The notes below the pieces were generated by a model. The model worked only from the letters and a program-made list of their open reading frames with translations, did not search any database and was not told where the DNA came from. Both the position numbers and the translations under genes were made by a program. 64,000 bases of DNA, from the NCBI RefSeq assembly GCF_021266465.1, contig NZ_CP089848.1, forward strand, positions 2,170,001 through 2,234,000, read 5' to 3'. Source of the DNA: Paralcaligenes sp. KSB-10. GTDB taxonomy: Bacteria > Pseudomonadota > Gammaproteobacteria > Burkholderiales > Burkholderiaceae_B. This document shows, one piece after another, positions 18,725 to 27,725 of this stretch (position 1 is its first letter; each line of letters opens with the position of its first letter).

Positions 18725-18764
18725 CATGTAACTAATGTTTTCATATAACAACATCTTGTAAAAA

Positions 18765-20441
18765 GTGAATACTATGTTACGTAATAAACTACTGCCGCTG
18801 GCGATCCTGGTCTTGGGTCAAAGCGCTTTTGCTGCAGATCTTCCCAGCGCGGGTAGCCAAATCCAGCAAATTCCTCCGTCTCCTACCCCGGAAAAAGTGG
18901 CGCCCGAGATCCAAATAAAGCAAAAAAAAGCCTCGGCCGTTGTGGTGCCCGACACCGTAAAAATTCTCGTCAATCGTTTGCGCGTCACCGGCGCCACTGT
19001 CTATACCGAGGCGAACCTGGTGGCGCTGACGGGTTTCAAGCCCGCAAGCCAGTTGACGCTCACCGAGCTTCGCGCGATGACGGCGAAGATCACGGATTGG
19101 TATCACAAAAATGGTTACTTCGTTGCCCGTGCCTACTTGCCCGCGCAGGACATCAAGGGCGGGGTGGTGACAATCGCGGTGGCCGAAGGCCGGTACGGAA
19201 AGGTCATATTGCGTAATCATACGAATCTCTCGGATAGTCTCGCCCTTAGCCAGCTAAGCGGCATCAACACCGGAGACACGATCGCGATCGACCCGCTCGA
19301 TAGCCGCCTTTTGCTGCTCTCCGATATACCCGGCGTGATTACCACGTCCACCCTGACGCCCAGCGCTTCGCCGGGAGCCTCCGACCTAATCGTTGACGTC
19401 GCTCCCGGTCGGCGCATAACGGGAAGTATTGATGCGGACAATGCGGGCAACCGCTATACCGGCGAGTATCGTCTTGGCGCAACCGTCAACTTCAATGATC
19501 TGTTAGGCCGCGGGGACGTCGCCAGCGTGCGTGCCGTGACTTCGGGCCGTGGCATGAATTATGGCCGTGCCTCTTACCAAATGCAATTTGGCAAGGCCAC
19601 TGTCGGAGTCGCCTACAGTCGTCTGGGTTACAGGCTGGGTAAAGAATTTGCGGATCTTGACGCCCACGGTACTGCGGAAGTCGCCAGCATATATGGCAGC
19701 TATCCCCTGATACGATCCCGCAACAACAATCTGTATGCCCAACTTGCCTATGAGGACAGAACCTTTAAAGACAGGCAAGACGCAACCGGATCCGCCACCG
19801 ACAAGAAGGCGCACGTGCTGATGGCCAGTCTGTACGGCGATTACCGCGACAATTTCGGCGGCGGCGGATTGAATCGTTATTCGCTTACCTGGTCCTTCGG
19901 AGATCTGAACATACAGACTCCAGAAGTTCGGGCTTACGATAACCAATACGCACGTAGCAACGGCTCCTACAATAAAATTGGGTTTAGCGCCTCGCGGCTG
20001 CAGCATATAACCGATTCAGTCTCGCTTTACGCGGGAATCCGAGGGCAATGGGCCTCGAAGAATCTGGACATATCAGAGAAGATGGAGTTGGGCGGCATGT
20101 ACGGCGTGCGGGCCTATCCGGAAGGTGAAGCCTTTGGCGATCAGGGCTACATATTGAATCTGGAAGCTAGATGGCGACTGCCGAAATTAGCGCCCCAGAT
20201 GCCCGGACAGGTCCAGTTGATAGGCTTCGTCGACACCGGCACGGTGATGACCAACAAGAGTAACTGGACGAGTGGCTCCAATCGCCGAACGCTAAGCGGT
20301 GCGGGCGTAGGAATCAATTGGGCTGTCGTCAACAACTTTTCAGTGACTGCCTACTACGCCCACAAGCTGGGCAACGCGCAAGCACAATCGGCGCCAGACA
20401 AATCGGGCAGATTCTGGATACAGATGGTGAAATATTTCTGA
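18765..20441 (+). CDS. Two-partner secretion transporter, FhaC/ShlB/HecB family (TpsB)
   Basis: Outer-membrane Omp85-superfamily pore that exports a cognate TpsA protein. 558 residues from the GTG at 18765, or 555 from the ATG three codons on. A signal peptide (about 1-23, ending SAFA-AD) is followed by a Pro/Gln-rich linker, POTRA_2 (about 65-145), a ShlB-type POTRA (about 147-220) and a 16-strand barrel ending in the aromatic residue of MVKYF. The loop-6 signature VRAYPEGEAFGDQGY (the VRGY-like motif) is clear. It sits 62 bases upstream of its presumed substrate gene in the same direction. Base use is more relaxed than in neighbouring core genes, consistent with transfer. Confidence 0.92.
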   Translation: MNTMLRNKLLPLAILVLGQSAFAADLPSAGSQIQQIPPSPTPEKVAPEIQIKQKKASAVVVPDTVKILVNRLRVTGATVYTEANLVALTGFKPASQLTLTELRAMTAKITDWYHKNGYFVARAYLPAQDIKGGVVTIAVAEGRYGKVILRNHTNLSDSLALSQLSGINTGDTIAIDPLDSRLLLLSDIPGVITTSTLTPSASPGASDLIVDVAPGRRITGSIDADNAGNRYTGEYRLGATVNFNDLLGRGDVASVRAVTSGRGMNYGRASYQMQFGKATVGVAYSRLGYRLGKEFADLDAHGTAEVASIYGSYPLIRSRNNNLYAQLAYEDRTFKDRQDATGSATDKKAHVLMASLYGDYRDNFGGGGLNRYSLTWSFGDLNIQTPEVRAYDNQYARSNGSYNKIGFSASRLQHITDSVSLYAGIRGQWASKNLDISEKMELGGMYGVRAYPEGEAFGDQGYILNLEARWRLPKLAPQMPGQVQLIGFVDTGTVMTNKSNWTSGSNRRTLSGAGVGINWAVVNNFSVTAYYAHKLGNAQAQSAPDKSGRFWIQMVKYF

Positions 20442-20503
20442 GAATAGAAAACGGAAACGATCACCCGCTTCACGAGCTTTTGAGAATAATAGAGAGTAGC
20501 AAA

Positions 20504-22777
20504 ATGAACTGTATCCATCGACCGGCCGTGAACCAGAGAACCTGGTATCGCGCAACTACGCGAAAAGCGCTGACAATTTCACTGCTGATGTCATTCTGTG
20601 TCACTGTCCACGCACTCCCGACGGGGGGCGTCGTAACGGCGGGCAACGCCAGCATCAGCAGCAGCCCGACCAGCACAACCATTACGCAATCGACACCGAA
20701 TGCGGTGATCAACTGGCAAGGCTTCAATGTTGGGCCGGCGCAGGCCGTGCAGTTCGTGCAGCCCGGCAGCGGCTCGGTGACGCTTAACCGCGTAGTAGGC
20801 CCGGACCCTTCCAGTATTCTCGGGAGCATCACCGCCAACGGCAAAGTATTTCTGGTCAATCCCAATGGCATTCTGTTTGGCTCGGGAGCATCTATCAATG
20901 TCGGCGGGTTGGTTGCCTCCACCCTAAACATCTCCGATAGCGATTTCATGAAGGGCTCCTACAAATTTACTGGAGCCGGCAATGGCGCTCTGAACAATGA
21001 CGGGTCGATTAACGCAGACGCAGGCTATGTCGCGCTGTTGGGCCGTAATGTCAGCAACAATGGCGTTATTTCAGCCCGGCTGGGAACAATTGCGCTTGCC
21101 GCCGGCACGGCTGTCACACTGGACATCAGTGGTGACAAACTGCTTAACGTGAACGTCGACCAGGGCGCAATCAATGCGCTGGTTCAAAACGGCGGCCTCA
21201 TCAAGGCTGACGGCGGGCGGGTGCTCATGACTACCCAGACAGCCGAGGGCTTGTTCACAACGGCGGTCAACAACAGCGGCGTGATCGAGGCGCAGACTAT
21301 TCAGAACCACAGTGGCACGATCACGCTGCTTGGGGATATGCAAAACGGTGTCACCAACGTGGGGGGCACGCTGGATGCCAGCGCGCCCAATGGCGGCAAT
21401 GGCGGTTTTATTGAAACATCCGCAGCTCATGTAAAGATTGCGGGCAACGCGAATATCACTACTGCCGCACCCTCCGGACTGACAGGCACCTGGCTGATCG
21501 ACCCGCAGGACTTCAATATTGCTGCGACGGGCGGCGATATTTCAGGCGCGACGCTTTCCAACCTGCTGGTCACTAACAGCGTCATCATCAGTACGAACAC
21601 GGGATCGACTGCTGCGGTAGCCGGAACCCCCCCGGTGACCAGTCTGTATGCAGCAACAGCTGGAAATGGAGATATCTTCGTCAATGACGCAGTCAGCTGG
21701 ACCGCATCCTCCAGCCCAACGACCTTGACATTGAATGCCGCGCGTGATGTGAACGTGAACCGCGCGGTCACTGCCGTCAACGGTAATTTCGTGGTCTGCT
21801 GCGGACGCGATGTCAATGTGAAAGCAGCGATTACGACGACCAATGGAAGCGTCCTGTTAAGCGCTGGGCGCAATGCAAACATCGACGCGGCCATGACAAC
21901 GACCGATGGCAACATCATGATTTGCGCGGCGCAGGACGTAAACGTGAGTGGGGCCATCACATTGACCAGAGGCAGCAGCATCCCCAGTCAAAGTCTGGGA
22001 CTGCCTCTTGGTCTGGTGCTAAACAGCGGTTACGGCGGCACAGGACCGGGGTCGGCGGGCGGCACGGTCACCTTCGCTTCCGGCACTCCTCCCGTCGCAG
22101 TGACAGGACCGAACGCACCGGTCACTATTTATTACAATCCGGTGTCATACACATCGCCGACGGACTATTCCACCCACTTCACGTTAACCAACGGCGCCAC
22201 ATTGACTCAAAAAATGTTGGTATTCCCAGATGGTGCCGATCGCGCCTACGACGGAACGACCACAGCGACCTTTTCATCATTGAAGGGGAATCCCGCCGGC
22301 GTGACCCTGATTCAGGGCCCAGGCAGCACGGCCACATTCGATACCGCGTCCGTAGGAACGGATAAGACAATCACGTTTAACGGCTATAGCCTTGGCGGTG
22401 TGAATGCAGGCAATTTCGCTCTGGCAATTTCTTGTTGTTCACCCCAATTGGGGAGAACAACTGCCAACATCACAGCCGGCACAGTTCCACCCGGCAGTAC
22501 CGTTCTGCCCAATGGTAGTACCGTTCTGCCCAGCGGTATTGTTGTTCTACCGGGCGGTGTCGTTGTCCTGCCCAGTGGTCAACCTGTCTCGCCTGGGGAG
22601 ATGCTGGGTGTGATCCCGGTCATTGCGCCACTTTCAACGCTGCCGTTCAGGCCATCGGTGTTGCCCACTGTCACGCTGACCGAAACGCCTCCCCAGCTAC
22701 TCACTCTGGTGCAGACTCCAGAGCATCCGAGCATCTATGTGCCTCTCTACCCTAAACGCAGGCGGTACCTTAATTGA
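20504..22777 (+). CDS. Filamentous-haemagglutinin-type exoprotein (TpsA), 757 residues
   Basis: Secreted or surface beta-helix protein, the likely substrate of the adjacent TpsB. From the ATG at 20504: long signal region (about 1-37), TPS secretion domain (about 38-290) with the hallmark FLVNPNGILFGSGASINVGG (NPNG at 119-122), then four copies of a strict 21-residue repeat starting at 413, 434, 455 and 476 (consensus xRDVNV-x15). A YDG domain follows (about 581-642, AYDGTTTATF) and five heptapeptides GxxVLPx from 664 to 698. The C-terminus is basic (YPKRRRYLN). Cys pairs at 432-433 and 644-645 are unusual for this class. It is short for a TpsA. Overlap with the next gene suggests translational coupling. 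Confidence 0.88.
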   Translation: MNCIHRPAVNQRTWYRATTRKALTISLLMSFCVTVHALPTGGVVTAGNASISSSPTSTTITQSTPNAVINWQGFNVGPAQAVQFVQPGSGSVTLNRVVGPDPSSILGSITANGKVFLVNPNGILFGSGASINVGGLVASTLNISDSDFMKGSYKFTGAGNGALNNDGSINADAGYVALLGRNVSNNGVISARLGTIALAAGTAVTLDISGDKLLNVNVDQGAINALVQNGGLIKADGGRVLMTTQTAEGLFTTAVNNSGVIEAQTIQNHSGTITLLGDMQNGVTNVGGTLDASAPNGGNGGFIETSAAHVKIAGNANITTAAPSGLTGTWLIDPQDFNIAATGGDISGATLSNLLVTNSVIISTNTGSTAAVAGTPPVTSLYAATAGNGDIFVNDAVSWTASSSPTTLTLNAARDVNVNRAVTAVNGNFVVCCGRDVNVKAAITTTNGSVLLSAGRNANIDAAMTTTDGNIMICAAQDVNVSGAITLTRGSSIPSQSLGLPLGLVLNSGYGGTGPGSAGGTVTFASGTPPVAVTGPNAPVTIYYNPVSYTSPTDYSTHFTLTNGATLTQKMLVFPDGADRAYDGTTTATFSSLKGNPAGVTLIQGPGSTATFDTASVGTDKTITFNGYSLGGVNAGNFALAISCCSPQLGRTTANITAGTVPPGSTVLPNGSTVLPSGIVVLPGGVVVLPSGQPVSPGEMLGVIPVIAPLSTLPFRPSVLPTVTLTETPPQLLTLVQTPEHPSIYVPLYPKRRRYLN

Positions 22778-22785
22778 GACGCACA

Positions 22786-23424
22786 ATGACGGCAACAGTG
22801 GCCAAAGGAGTTTGCTTTGGACTCCTGGCCATGTGCCTGAGCTTGCCGCAAGCATTCGCAGCGGGCGTTCAGAACCAGACCGAGAGCGAGTCCCCAGAAG
22901 CCAAACATCTGGCAAACTGGGTCATCGACTCGGGCGACAACGGCAAAATGCCGTTTGTGATTGTCGACAAAAAAAACGCCAGAGTACTGGTGTTTAATGC
23001 CCAGGGCCAACTGCGCGGCTCGGCGCCGGCGCTGCTTGGACTCGCGCGCGGCGACGATATCGTCCCCGGAATTGGCAATCAAAAATTGTCTACCATTCGC
23101 CCCGATGAGCGCATTACGCCGTCAGGCCGCTTTGTGGCGGGGCTGGGGCACATTCTCAGTGGACAGGAAGTTCTCTGGGTCGATTACGATGCCGGAATCG
23201 CCATACATCGTGTGGTAACAAGCAATGTCAAGGAACACCGCGCACAACGCCTGGCAAGCCCGACGGTGTTGGATAAACGTATTTCGTATGGCTGTATAAA
23301 CGTTCCCGTCACGTTCTATGAAAACATAGTCAGCCCCACGTTTCGCAAAACCAACGGCGTTGTGTATATACTGCCGGAAACTCGGTCCGGCGAGGCCGCT
23401 TTTTTTGCGCAATACGGTCATTAA
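22786..23424 (+). CDS. L,D-transpeptidase (YkuD domain) linked to the secretion operon
   Basis: Predicted periplasmic enzyme of 212 residues. A signal peptide (about 1-26, LPQAFA-AG) precedes a YkuD domain (about 55-197). The catalytic set is present: His in GIAIHRVV (H141) and SYGCINV with nucleophile Cys170, the SxGCxxx form of L,D-transpeptidases. Such enzymes make 3-3 peptidoglycan cross-links or attach proteins to peptidoglycan. A TTG at 22774 in the same frame overlaps the tpsA TGA stop (TTGA), so an earlier coupled start giving 216 residues is possible. Position as third gene of a TPS operon suggests, by inference only, a role in anchoring the exoprotein. Confidence 0.85.
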   Translation: MTATVAKGVCFGLLAMCLSLPQAFAAGVQNQTESESPEAKHLANWVIDSGDNGKMPFVIVDKKNARVLVFNAQGQLRGSAPALLGLARGDDIVPGIGNQKLSTIRPDERITPSGRFVAGLGHILSGQEVLWVDYDAGIAIHRVVTSNVKEHRAQRLASPTVLDKRISYGCINVPVTFYENIVSPTFRKTNGVVYILPETRSGEAAFFAQYGH

Positions 23425-23477
23425 CTTATAGCGCTGGCACACATGTATCAGTCGGTTGCAGTGCACCACCCCGGGTA

Positions 23478-24779
23478 TCAGGACCCGATATCTTCCAGAC
23501 TGAAGGTTTCGGCCTGGTCGTCATAAGAAAAAATTTCGGCATACCGCCCCCAGTTGATGACCGCATCCAGAGTCTCTTGCGCCGCGCTGTCGGAGAGGAA
23601 ATCTTCGAGTTCCTGTTCGAAACGCACGCGGGGCGCGCGATGCCCGGGCCGCTCGTTGAGCACATGGCGGATGCGCGCCGCCATCGGCACCGAGCGCACC
23701 AGATGATCGGCGAACATCAGCTTGCGTTCCTGGGTGCCGTAATCGGCAAAGACCTTGCCTGCCTGGGTCAGCAAGATATCGCCTTCCTGCACATCCGCAA
23801 AACCCAAGTGCTGCAGCATTTCGGCAACCGGGAAAAGGTCGTCGACCTCCAGATGCAAAGTGCGTGCAATCTCCGGCAAATCGGCCTTGCCGTTATAGGG
23901 CGCCATCGCCAGGGTTTCGATCAGGCCGGCCATCAGATTGGTTGAAACCTGCGGCAACCACGTGCCCAGCTCCAGTTCTTTGCGGGTTCCTTCGGCGCTT
24001 ACCCGCGCCGTCATGCGAGCGTAGATATCGTCGACCAGACGGCGAAATGCCGGATCGAGCCGATTGCGCGGATGCACGAACGGTACCTGTATTTCGGCAA
24101 TCACGCGGCCGGGATTGGACGACAGGACCAGGATCCGGTCGCACATGAACACCGCCTCTTCGATGTTGTGGGTAACGATCAGCACCGATTTGATCTTTAA
24201 CTGCTTTTCGTTCCAAAGATCGAGCAAATCGGTGCGCAGGGTTTCGGCGGTCAGCACGTCGAGCGCCGAAAAGGGCTCATCCATCAGCAACAGGGTTGGG
24301 TCGACCACCAGCGCACGGGCAAAACCGACACGCTGGCGCATTCCGCCCGACAACTCGCGTGGATAGGCGTTTTCGAACCCGTCCAGCCCGATCAGGTCAA
24401 TGGCGGCGAGCGAGCGCTCGCGGCGCTCGCGCGGATTGACGCCAAGCGCCTCCAGACCGGCCTCGACGTTTTGCAGCACAGTCAGCCACGGAAACAGCGC
24501 AAAGGTCTGGAATACCATCGCCACGCCTTCGGCCGGGCCGTTCAGCGGCTCTCCCCTGTAAGTGACGGCGCCGCCACTGGGCTTGATCAGACCCGCGATA
24601 ATGCGCAACAAGGTCGATTTTCCGGAACCCGAACGGCCCAGCAGCCCAACGATCTCGCCGCTCTTGAGGGTCAGGTTCACATCGTCGAGCACCAGCAGCT
24701 CATCTTGCGACTTGTTAAAGCCGCGCCGCACATGCTCGACACGCAATATTTCGTTCGCAAGGGCTTCTGGATTTTGCAT
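23478..24779 (-). CDS. ABC transporter ATP-binding protein with C-terminal AAA-associated domain
   Basis: ATPase of a nitrate/sulfonate/taurine-type importer, 433 residues from the ATG at 24779. Walker A GRSGSGKST (about 48-56), Q-loop FQTFALFPWL, signature LSGGMRQR and Walker B LLLMDEPFSALD are intact. Instead of ending near residue 260 it continues with an extra domain (about 300-430) resembling the AAA-associated C-terminal domain (PF09821 type), found on this sub-family and thought to be regulatory. It follows the fused permease gene by 52 bases. Substrate unknown. Confidence 0.9.
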   Translation of the reverse strand: MQNPEALANEILRVEHVRRGFNKSQDELLVLDDVNLTLKSGEIVGLLGRSGSGKSTLLRIIAGLIKPSGGAVTYRGEPLNGPAEGVAMVFQTFALFPWLTVLQNVEAGLEALGVNPRERRERSLAAIDLIGLDGFENAYPRELSGGMRQRVGFARALVVDPTLLLMDEPFSALDVLTAETLRTDLLDLWNEKQLKIKSVLIVTHNIEEAVFMCDRILVLSSNPGRVIAEIQVPFVHPRNRLDPAFRRLVDDIYARMTARVSAEGTRKELELGTWLPQVSTNLMAGLIETLAMAPYNGKADLPEIARTLHLEVDDLFPVAEMLQHLGFADVQEGDILLTQAGKVFADYGTQERKLMFADHLVRSVPMAARIRHVLNERPGHRAPRVRFEQELEDFLSDSAAQETLDAVINWGRYAEIFSYDDQAETFSLEDIGS

Positions 24780-24831
24780 GAGATGTTTCAGTAATTGCCA
24801 AAGAAAAACAAGCTGCCGGGCATCTGGCGGC

Positions 24832-26586
24832 CTAATCCATGCGCAGCCGCGAATCCGCGTAAGCATACAGAGGCCGCCACAACAGGCGGTTGAACAAGGT
24901 CACGAACAGCGACATGACGGCAATGCCGAGAATGATTTTTGGAAAATCCCCGGCGGCCGTGGTTTGAGCGATATACGCACCCAAGCCGTGCGCGACGACC
25001 TTGTCGTTGCCCCAGGATACGAACTCCGAAACGATACTGGCATTCCAGGCTCCACCCGAAGCGGTAATGGCGCCTGTAATATAGTACGGAAAGATCCCCG
25101 GCAGAATGATTTTCTTCCACCATTGCCAGCCGCGAATCCGGAAATTGGCGGCGGCCTCTTTGAAATCGTTCGGGAAGGCGGTGGCGCCGGCAATGACATT
25201 GAACAGGATGTACCACTGCGTGCCAAGCACGATCAGGGGCGAGAGCCAGATATCGGGATTCAGGTGGAACCTGACAATCAGCACGACAAACACCGGGAAC
25301 AGCAGATTGGCGGGAAAGGCCGCCAGGAACTGCGCAATAGGCTGGACCTTTGCGGCCAGTGCCGGCCGCAAGCCTATCATTACCCCCAAAGGCACCCAGA
25401 CCACCGAAGCCACGGCAATCAGCGCCAGCACGCGCAGCAGCGTCACCAGGCCCAGCACGAAAACATGCCCTACTTCCGCCAGCCCCACGCCGGTTCGCAC
25501 ATAGGCGATGACACGGAACACAACATATACCGTTATCAGCAGGACCAGAATCGTCCAGACTGCGTCTATTGTTTTCGACGGCTTGCGCTCTGTCCGCATG
25601 ACACCGGCCTTGCCATCGGCCGGGTGCGAGAACACGCGCACGGGAATGCGCGCCAGCGTGGCCAGCACCCAAGCCATAGGCCTGAGCAACTGGGTAATCA
25701 GGCGGGTGCGCCGGATCAGGTCGAGCAGCCACGACTTGGGCGCATTCGCCGACATGGTGTTTTCCATGCGAAACTTGTCGGCCCATGCCACCAGCGGACG
25801 AAACAGCAACTGGTCGTAAGCGAGGATGACCAGCGACATGACCAGGATCACATAGCCGACTGCGCCCAGATTACGCTGATCGATGGCTGCCGCCAGATAA
25901 GAGCCGATACCCGGCAGCGTGATGGTGCGGCTGCCCACGGTGATCGCTTCCGACGCAACCACGAAAAACCAGCCGCCCGACATGGACATCATCATGTTCC
26001 AGATCAGGCCCGGCAGGGAAAACGGCACCTCGAGCTTCCAGAAGCGCTGCCAGCCGGTCAGATGGAAACTGCGCGACACTTCCTGCAAATCGCGCGGCAC
26101 GGTGCGCAGCGACTGATAGAAGCTGAAAGTCATGTTCCATGCCTGGCTGGTGAAAATCGCGAAGATTGCGGCGCATTCCGCCCCCGCCACCCGGTCCGGA
26201 AACAAGGCAATAAAAAAGGTCACCGTGAAGGAAATATAGCCAAGCACCGGCACCGACTGCAGAATATCCAGAATCGGCACCAGGACTTTCTCGGCGCGCC
26301 GGCTCTTGGCGGCCAGCGTGCCGTAGATTAGCGTAAACACCAGCGAGGCGACCATCGCCGCGAGCATGCGCAAGGTGGTGCGCAGCGCGTACTCGGGCAG
26401 CATCGAAGGCGACAGCGAAATCGCCTGGGTTTTAAGCACCGAGATCGGCGCCATGGTCTGGTGATAACCGACCGCCGCCATGGCAATCAGGCAGATAATC
26501 AGCGGAAAAGCAATGAAATCCCAGCGATTGGGCAAAAGCCGCCACGCAGAGGCGTTAAATGATGGGCCAAGAATATTCAAACGCAT
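24832..26586 (-). CDS. ABC transporter permease, two permease domains fused
   Basis: Inner-membrane component of 584 residues. Two BPD_transp_1 domains are joined in one chain: N-terminal half about 25-275 and C-terminal half about 335-580, each with about five or six helices and an EAA-type cytoplasmic loop (EVSRSFHLTGWQRFWKLEVP and EAAANFRIRGWQWWKKIILP). The linker (about 280-330) is basic. This makes a complete heterodimer-like pore from one gene. No substrate-binding protein gene is adjacent. Start chosen at 26586 (MRLNILG). It lies between uppP and the ATPase, likely one transcript. Confidence 0.9.
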   Translation of the reverse strand: MRLNILGPSFNASAWRLLPNRWDFIAFPLIICLIAMAAVGYHQTMAPISVLKTQAISLSPSMLPEYALRTTLRMLAAMVASLVFTLIYGTLAAKSRRAEKVLVPILDILQSVPVLGYISFTVTFFIALFPDRVAGAECAAIFAIFTSQAWNMTFSFYQSLRTVPRDLQEVSRSFHLTGWQRFWKLEVPFSLPGLIWNMMMSMSGGWFFVVASEAITVGSRTITLPGIGSYLAAAIDQRNLGAVGYVILVMSLVILAYDQLLFRPLVAWADKFRMENTMSANAPKSWLLDLIRRTRLITQLLRPMAWVLATLARIPVRVFSHPADGKAGVMRTERKPSKTIDAVWTILVLLITVYVVFRVIAYVRTGVGLAEVGHVFVLGLVTLLRVLALIAVASVVWVPLGVMIGLRPALAAKVQPIAQFLAAFPANLLFPVFVVLIVRFHLNPDIWLSPLIVLGTQWYILFNVIAGATAFPNDFKEAAANFRIRGWQWWKKIILPGIFPYYITGAITASGGAWNASIVSEFVSWGNDKVVAHGLGAYIAQTTAAGDFPKIILGIAVMSLFVTLFNRLLWRPLYAYADSRLRMD

Positions 26587-26617
26587 GAAATGGCTCCGGC
26601 ATGGGTATCGGCGCGGG

Positions 26618-27460
26618 TCAGCCCACCCAAAGCACAACCAGCGAGGCCACTATGCAATACACGCCGAAGATATGCCAGCGTCCCTGTTCCAGCCAGCGCG
26701 AGAGCCAACGCAATGCCGCCAGCCCGGCCAGAAAGCTCAATACCATACCGACCAGGCTCGGGCCGAACAAGTGAAACAGCTCTCCCGAATGCGCCGGCAC
26801 AGCGGCGGCCTGGGCTTTGTAGAGCCTGAGAACCTCCCTGGCGATGACAGGCGGAGTCAGAACCACGGCCAGCGCAAAGCTGAACTCTTCCGCCCGGCGC
26901 CGGGATATCCCCTGGGCAAGCCCTGTCGAAATGGTCGCGCCCGAACGTGAAAACCCTCTGAACGGCAGGCACAGGCCCTGCACGGCACCGATCCACAATG
27001 CGCTGCGCACCGATAAATCCTTGTCGCCCTGGCGCAGGCGCGACGACACAATGATCAGCACGCCGGCCGCAGCCAGCGCGACGGCCATCAGCCTGGAGTT
27101 GCCAAACAGATGTTCGATTTCGAAACCGGGCGCATTGCCGGCCACGACATGCTTGATTATTTCCATCAACGCCAGGCCCACCACGCCTGTAATGGCCGTT
27201 GCAATCACCACATAGGCCGCGTTGGAACGAAACGCCTGCGCCGAGCTGAAATAGCTTGCGCACCACGATTTCCAGAAATAAACAATGACCGCAAACATGG
27301 TGCCGGTGTGCAACATGACCAGCAGAAGCGTCATGTCCGGCGCGGTGGGGTCCAGCCCCATCAGTTTTTCGGCCACGATCACATGGGCGGAACTGGAAAT
27401 CGGCAGAAGCTCCGCCGCCCCTTGCACAATAGCGAGAATCAGGATTTGGAGAAGATCCAT
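26618..27460 (-). CDS. uppP: Undecaprenyl-diphosphatase
   Basis: Membrane phosphatase recycling the lipid carrier for peptidoglycan and O-antigen synthesis; also called BacA because it gives bacitracin resistance. 280 residues, mostly hydrophobic. The active-site segments QGAAELLPISSSAHVIV (about 14-30) and FRGFSRSGATISTGL are present. The first Glu of the usual EGxTE motif is Gln here (QGAAE), a variant seen in some members. It lies 32 bases upstream of the ABC permease and may share its transcript. Confidence 0.92.
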   Translation of the reverse strand: MDLLQILILAIVQGAAELLPISSSAHVIVAEKLMGLDPTAPDMTLLLVMLHTGTMFAVIVYFWKSWCASYFSSAQAFRSNAAYVVIATAITGVVGLALMEIIKHVVAGNAPGFEIEHLFGNSRLMAVALAAAGVLIIVSSRLRQGDKDLSVRSALWIGAVQGLCLPFRGFSRSGATISTGLAQGISRRRAEEFSFALAVVLTPPVIAREVLRLYKAQAAAVPAHSGELFHLFGPSLVGMVLSFLAGLAALRWLSRWLEQGRWHIFGVYCIVASLVVLWVG

Positions 27461-27590
27461 ACTAGGCCTTGACGTAGCGGTAAGGTGAATTTCGAGCGAT
27501 TATCTCACGGGATTGTGACAAGGCGTGCGACACTTGGCCGGCCAAGTCGCCGAGGCCGATTCGCCCATTTTCGCGCCACAAAAACAACAG

Positions 27591-27675
27591 ATGCAAACAA
27601 ATGTAAAAATCTTGGCCTAAAAGCTCTAAAAGTTGCTTTTTGATGCGCTTTGGAGAGGGCAACTTACGTTTGCAT
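27591..27675. repeat. Nested inverted repeats upstream of the exported protein gene
   Basis: Outer arms ATGCAAAC (27591-27598) and GTTTGCAT (27668-27675) enclose inner arms AAGTTGC (27630-27636) and GCAACTT (27659-27665). The structure ends 50 bases before the 27726 gene and could be a leader RNA structure or binding region. Confidence 0.4.
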
Positions 27676-27725
27676 GGGAAAATTCACCGACAATGACTAC
27701 ATCAAGTTAAACAAGCGGGGCTTTT

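Larger units (their letters stand above)
18373..18764. other. Intergenic region, 392 bp, upstream of the secretion operon
   Basis: Spacer between tRNA-Ser(CGA) and tpsB. The last ~140 bases are visibly richer in A+T than the surroundings. A TATAAT occurs at 18530-18535 without a clear -35. Two inverted repeats lie nearer the operon (listed separately). A 60-codon frame at 18473-18655 has no recognisable character and is not called. I searched by eye for a duplicated tRNA 3' end and found none. Confidence 0.5.

Noticed and set aside
18283-23480. Integration of the secretion operon as an island with tRNA-derived direct repeats
   Set aside because: I looked for a second copy of the tRNA-Ser 3' end downstream and saw none; there is also no integrase gene. 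Kept only as a weak transfer hypothesis.
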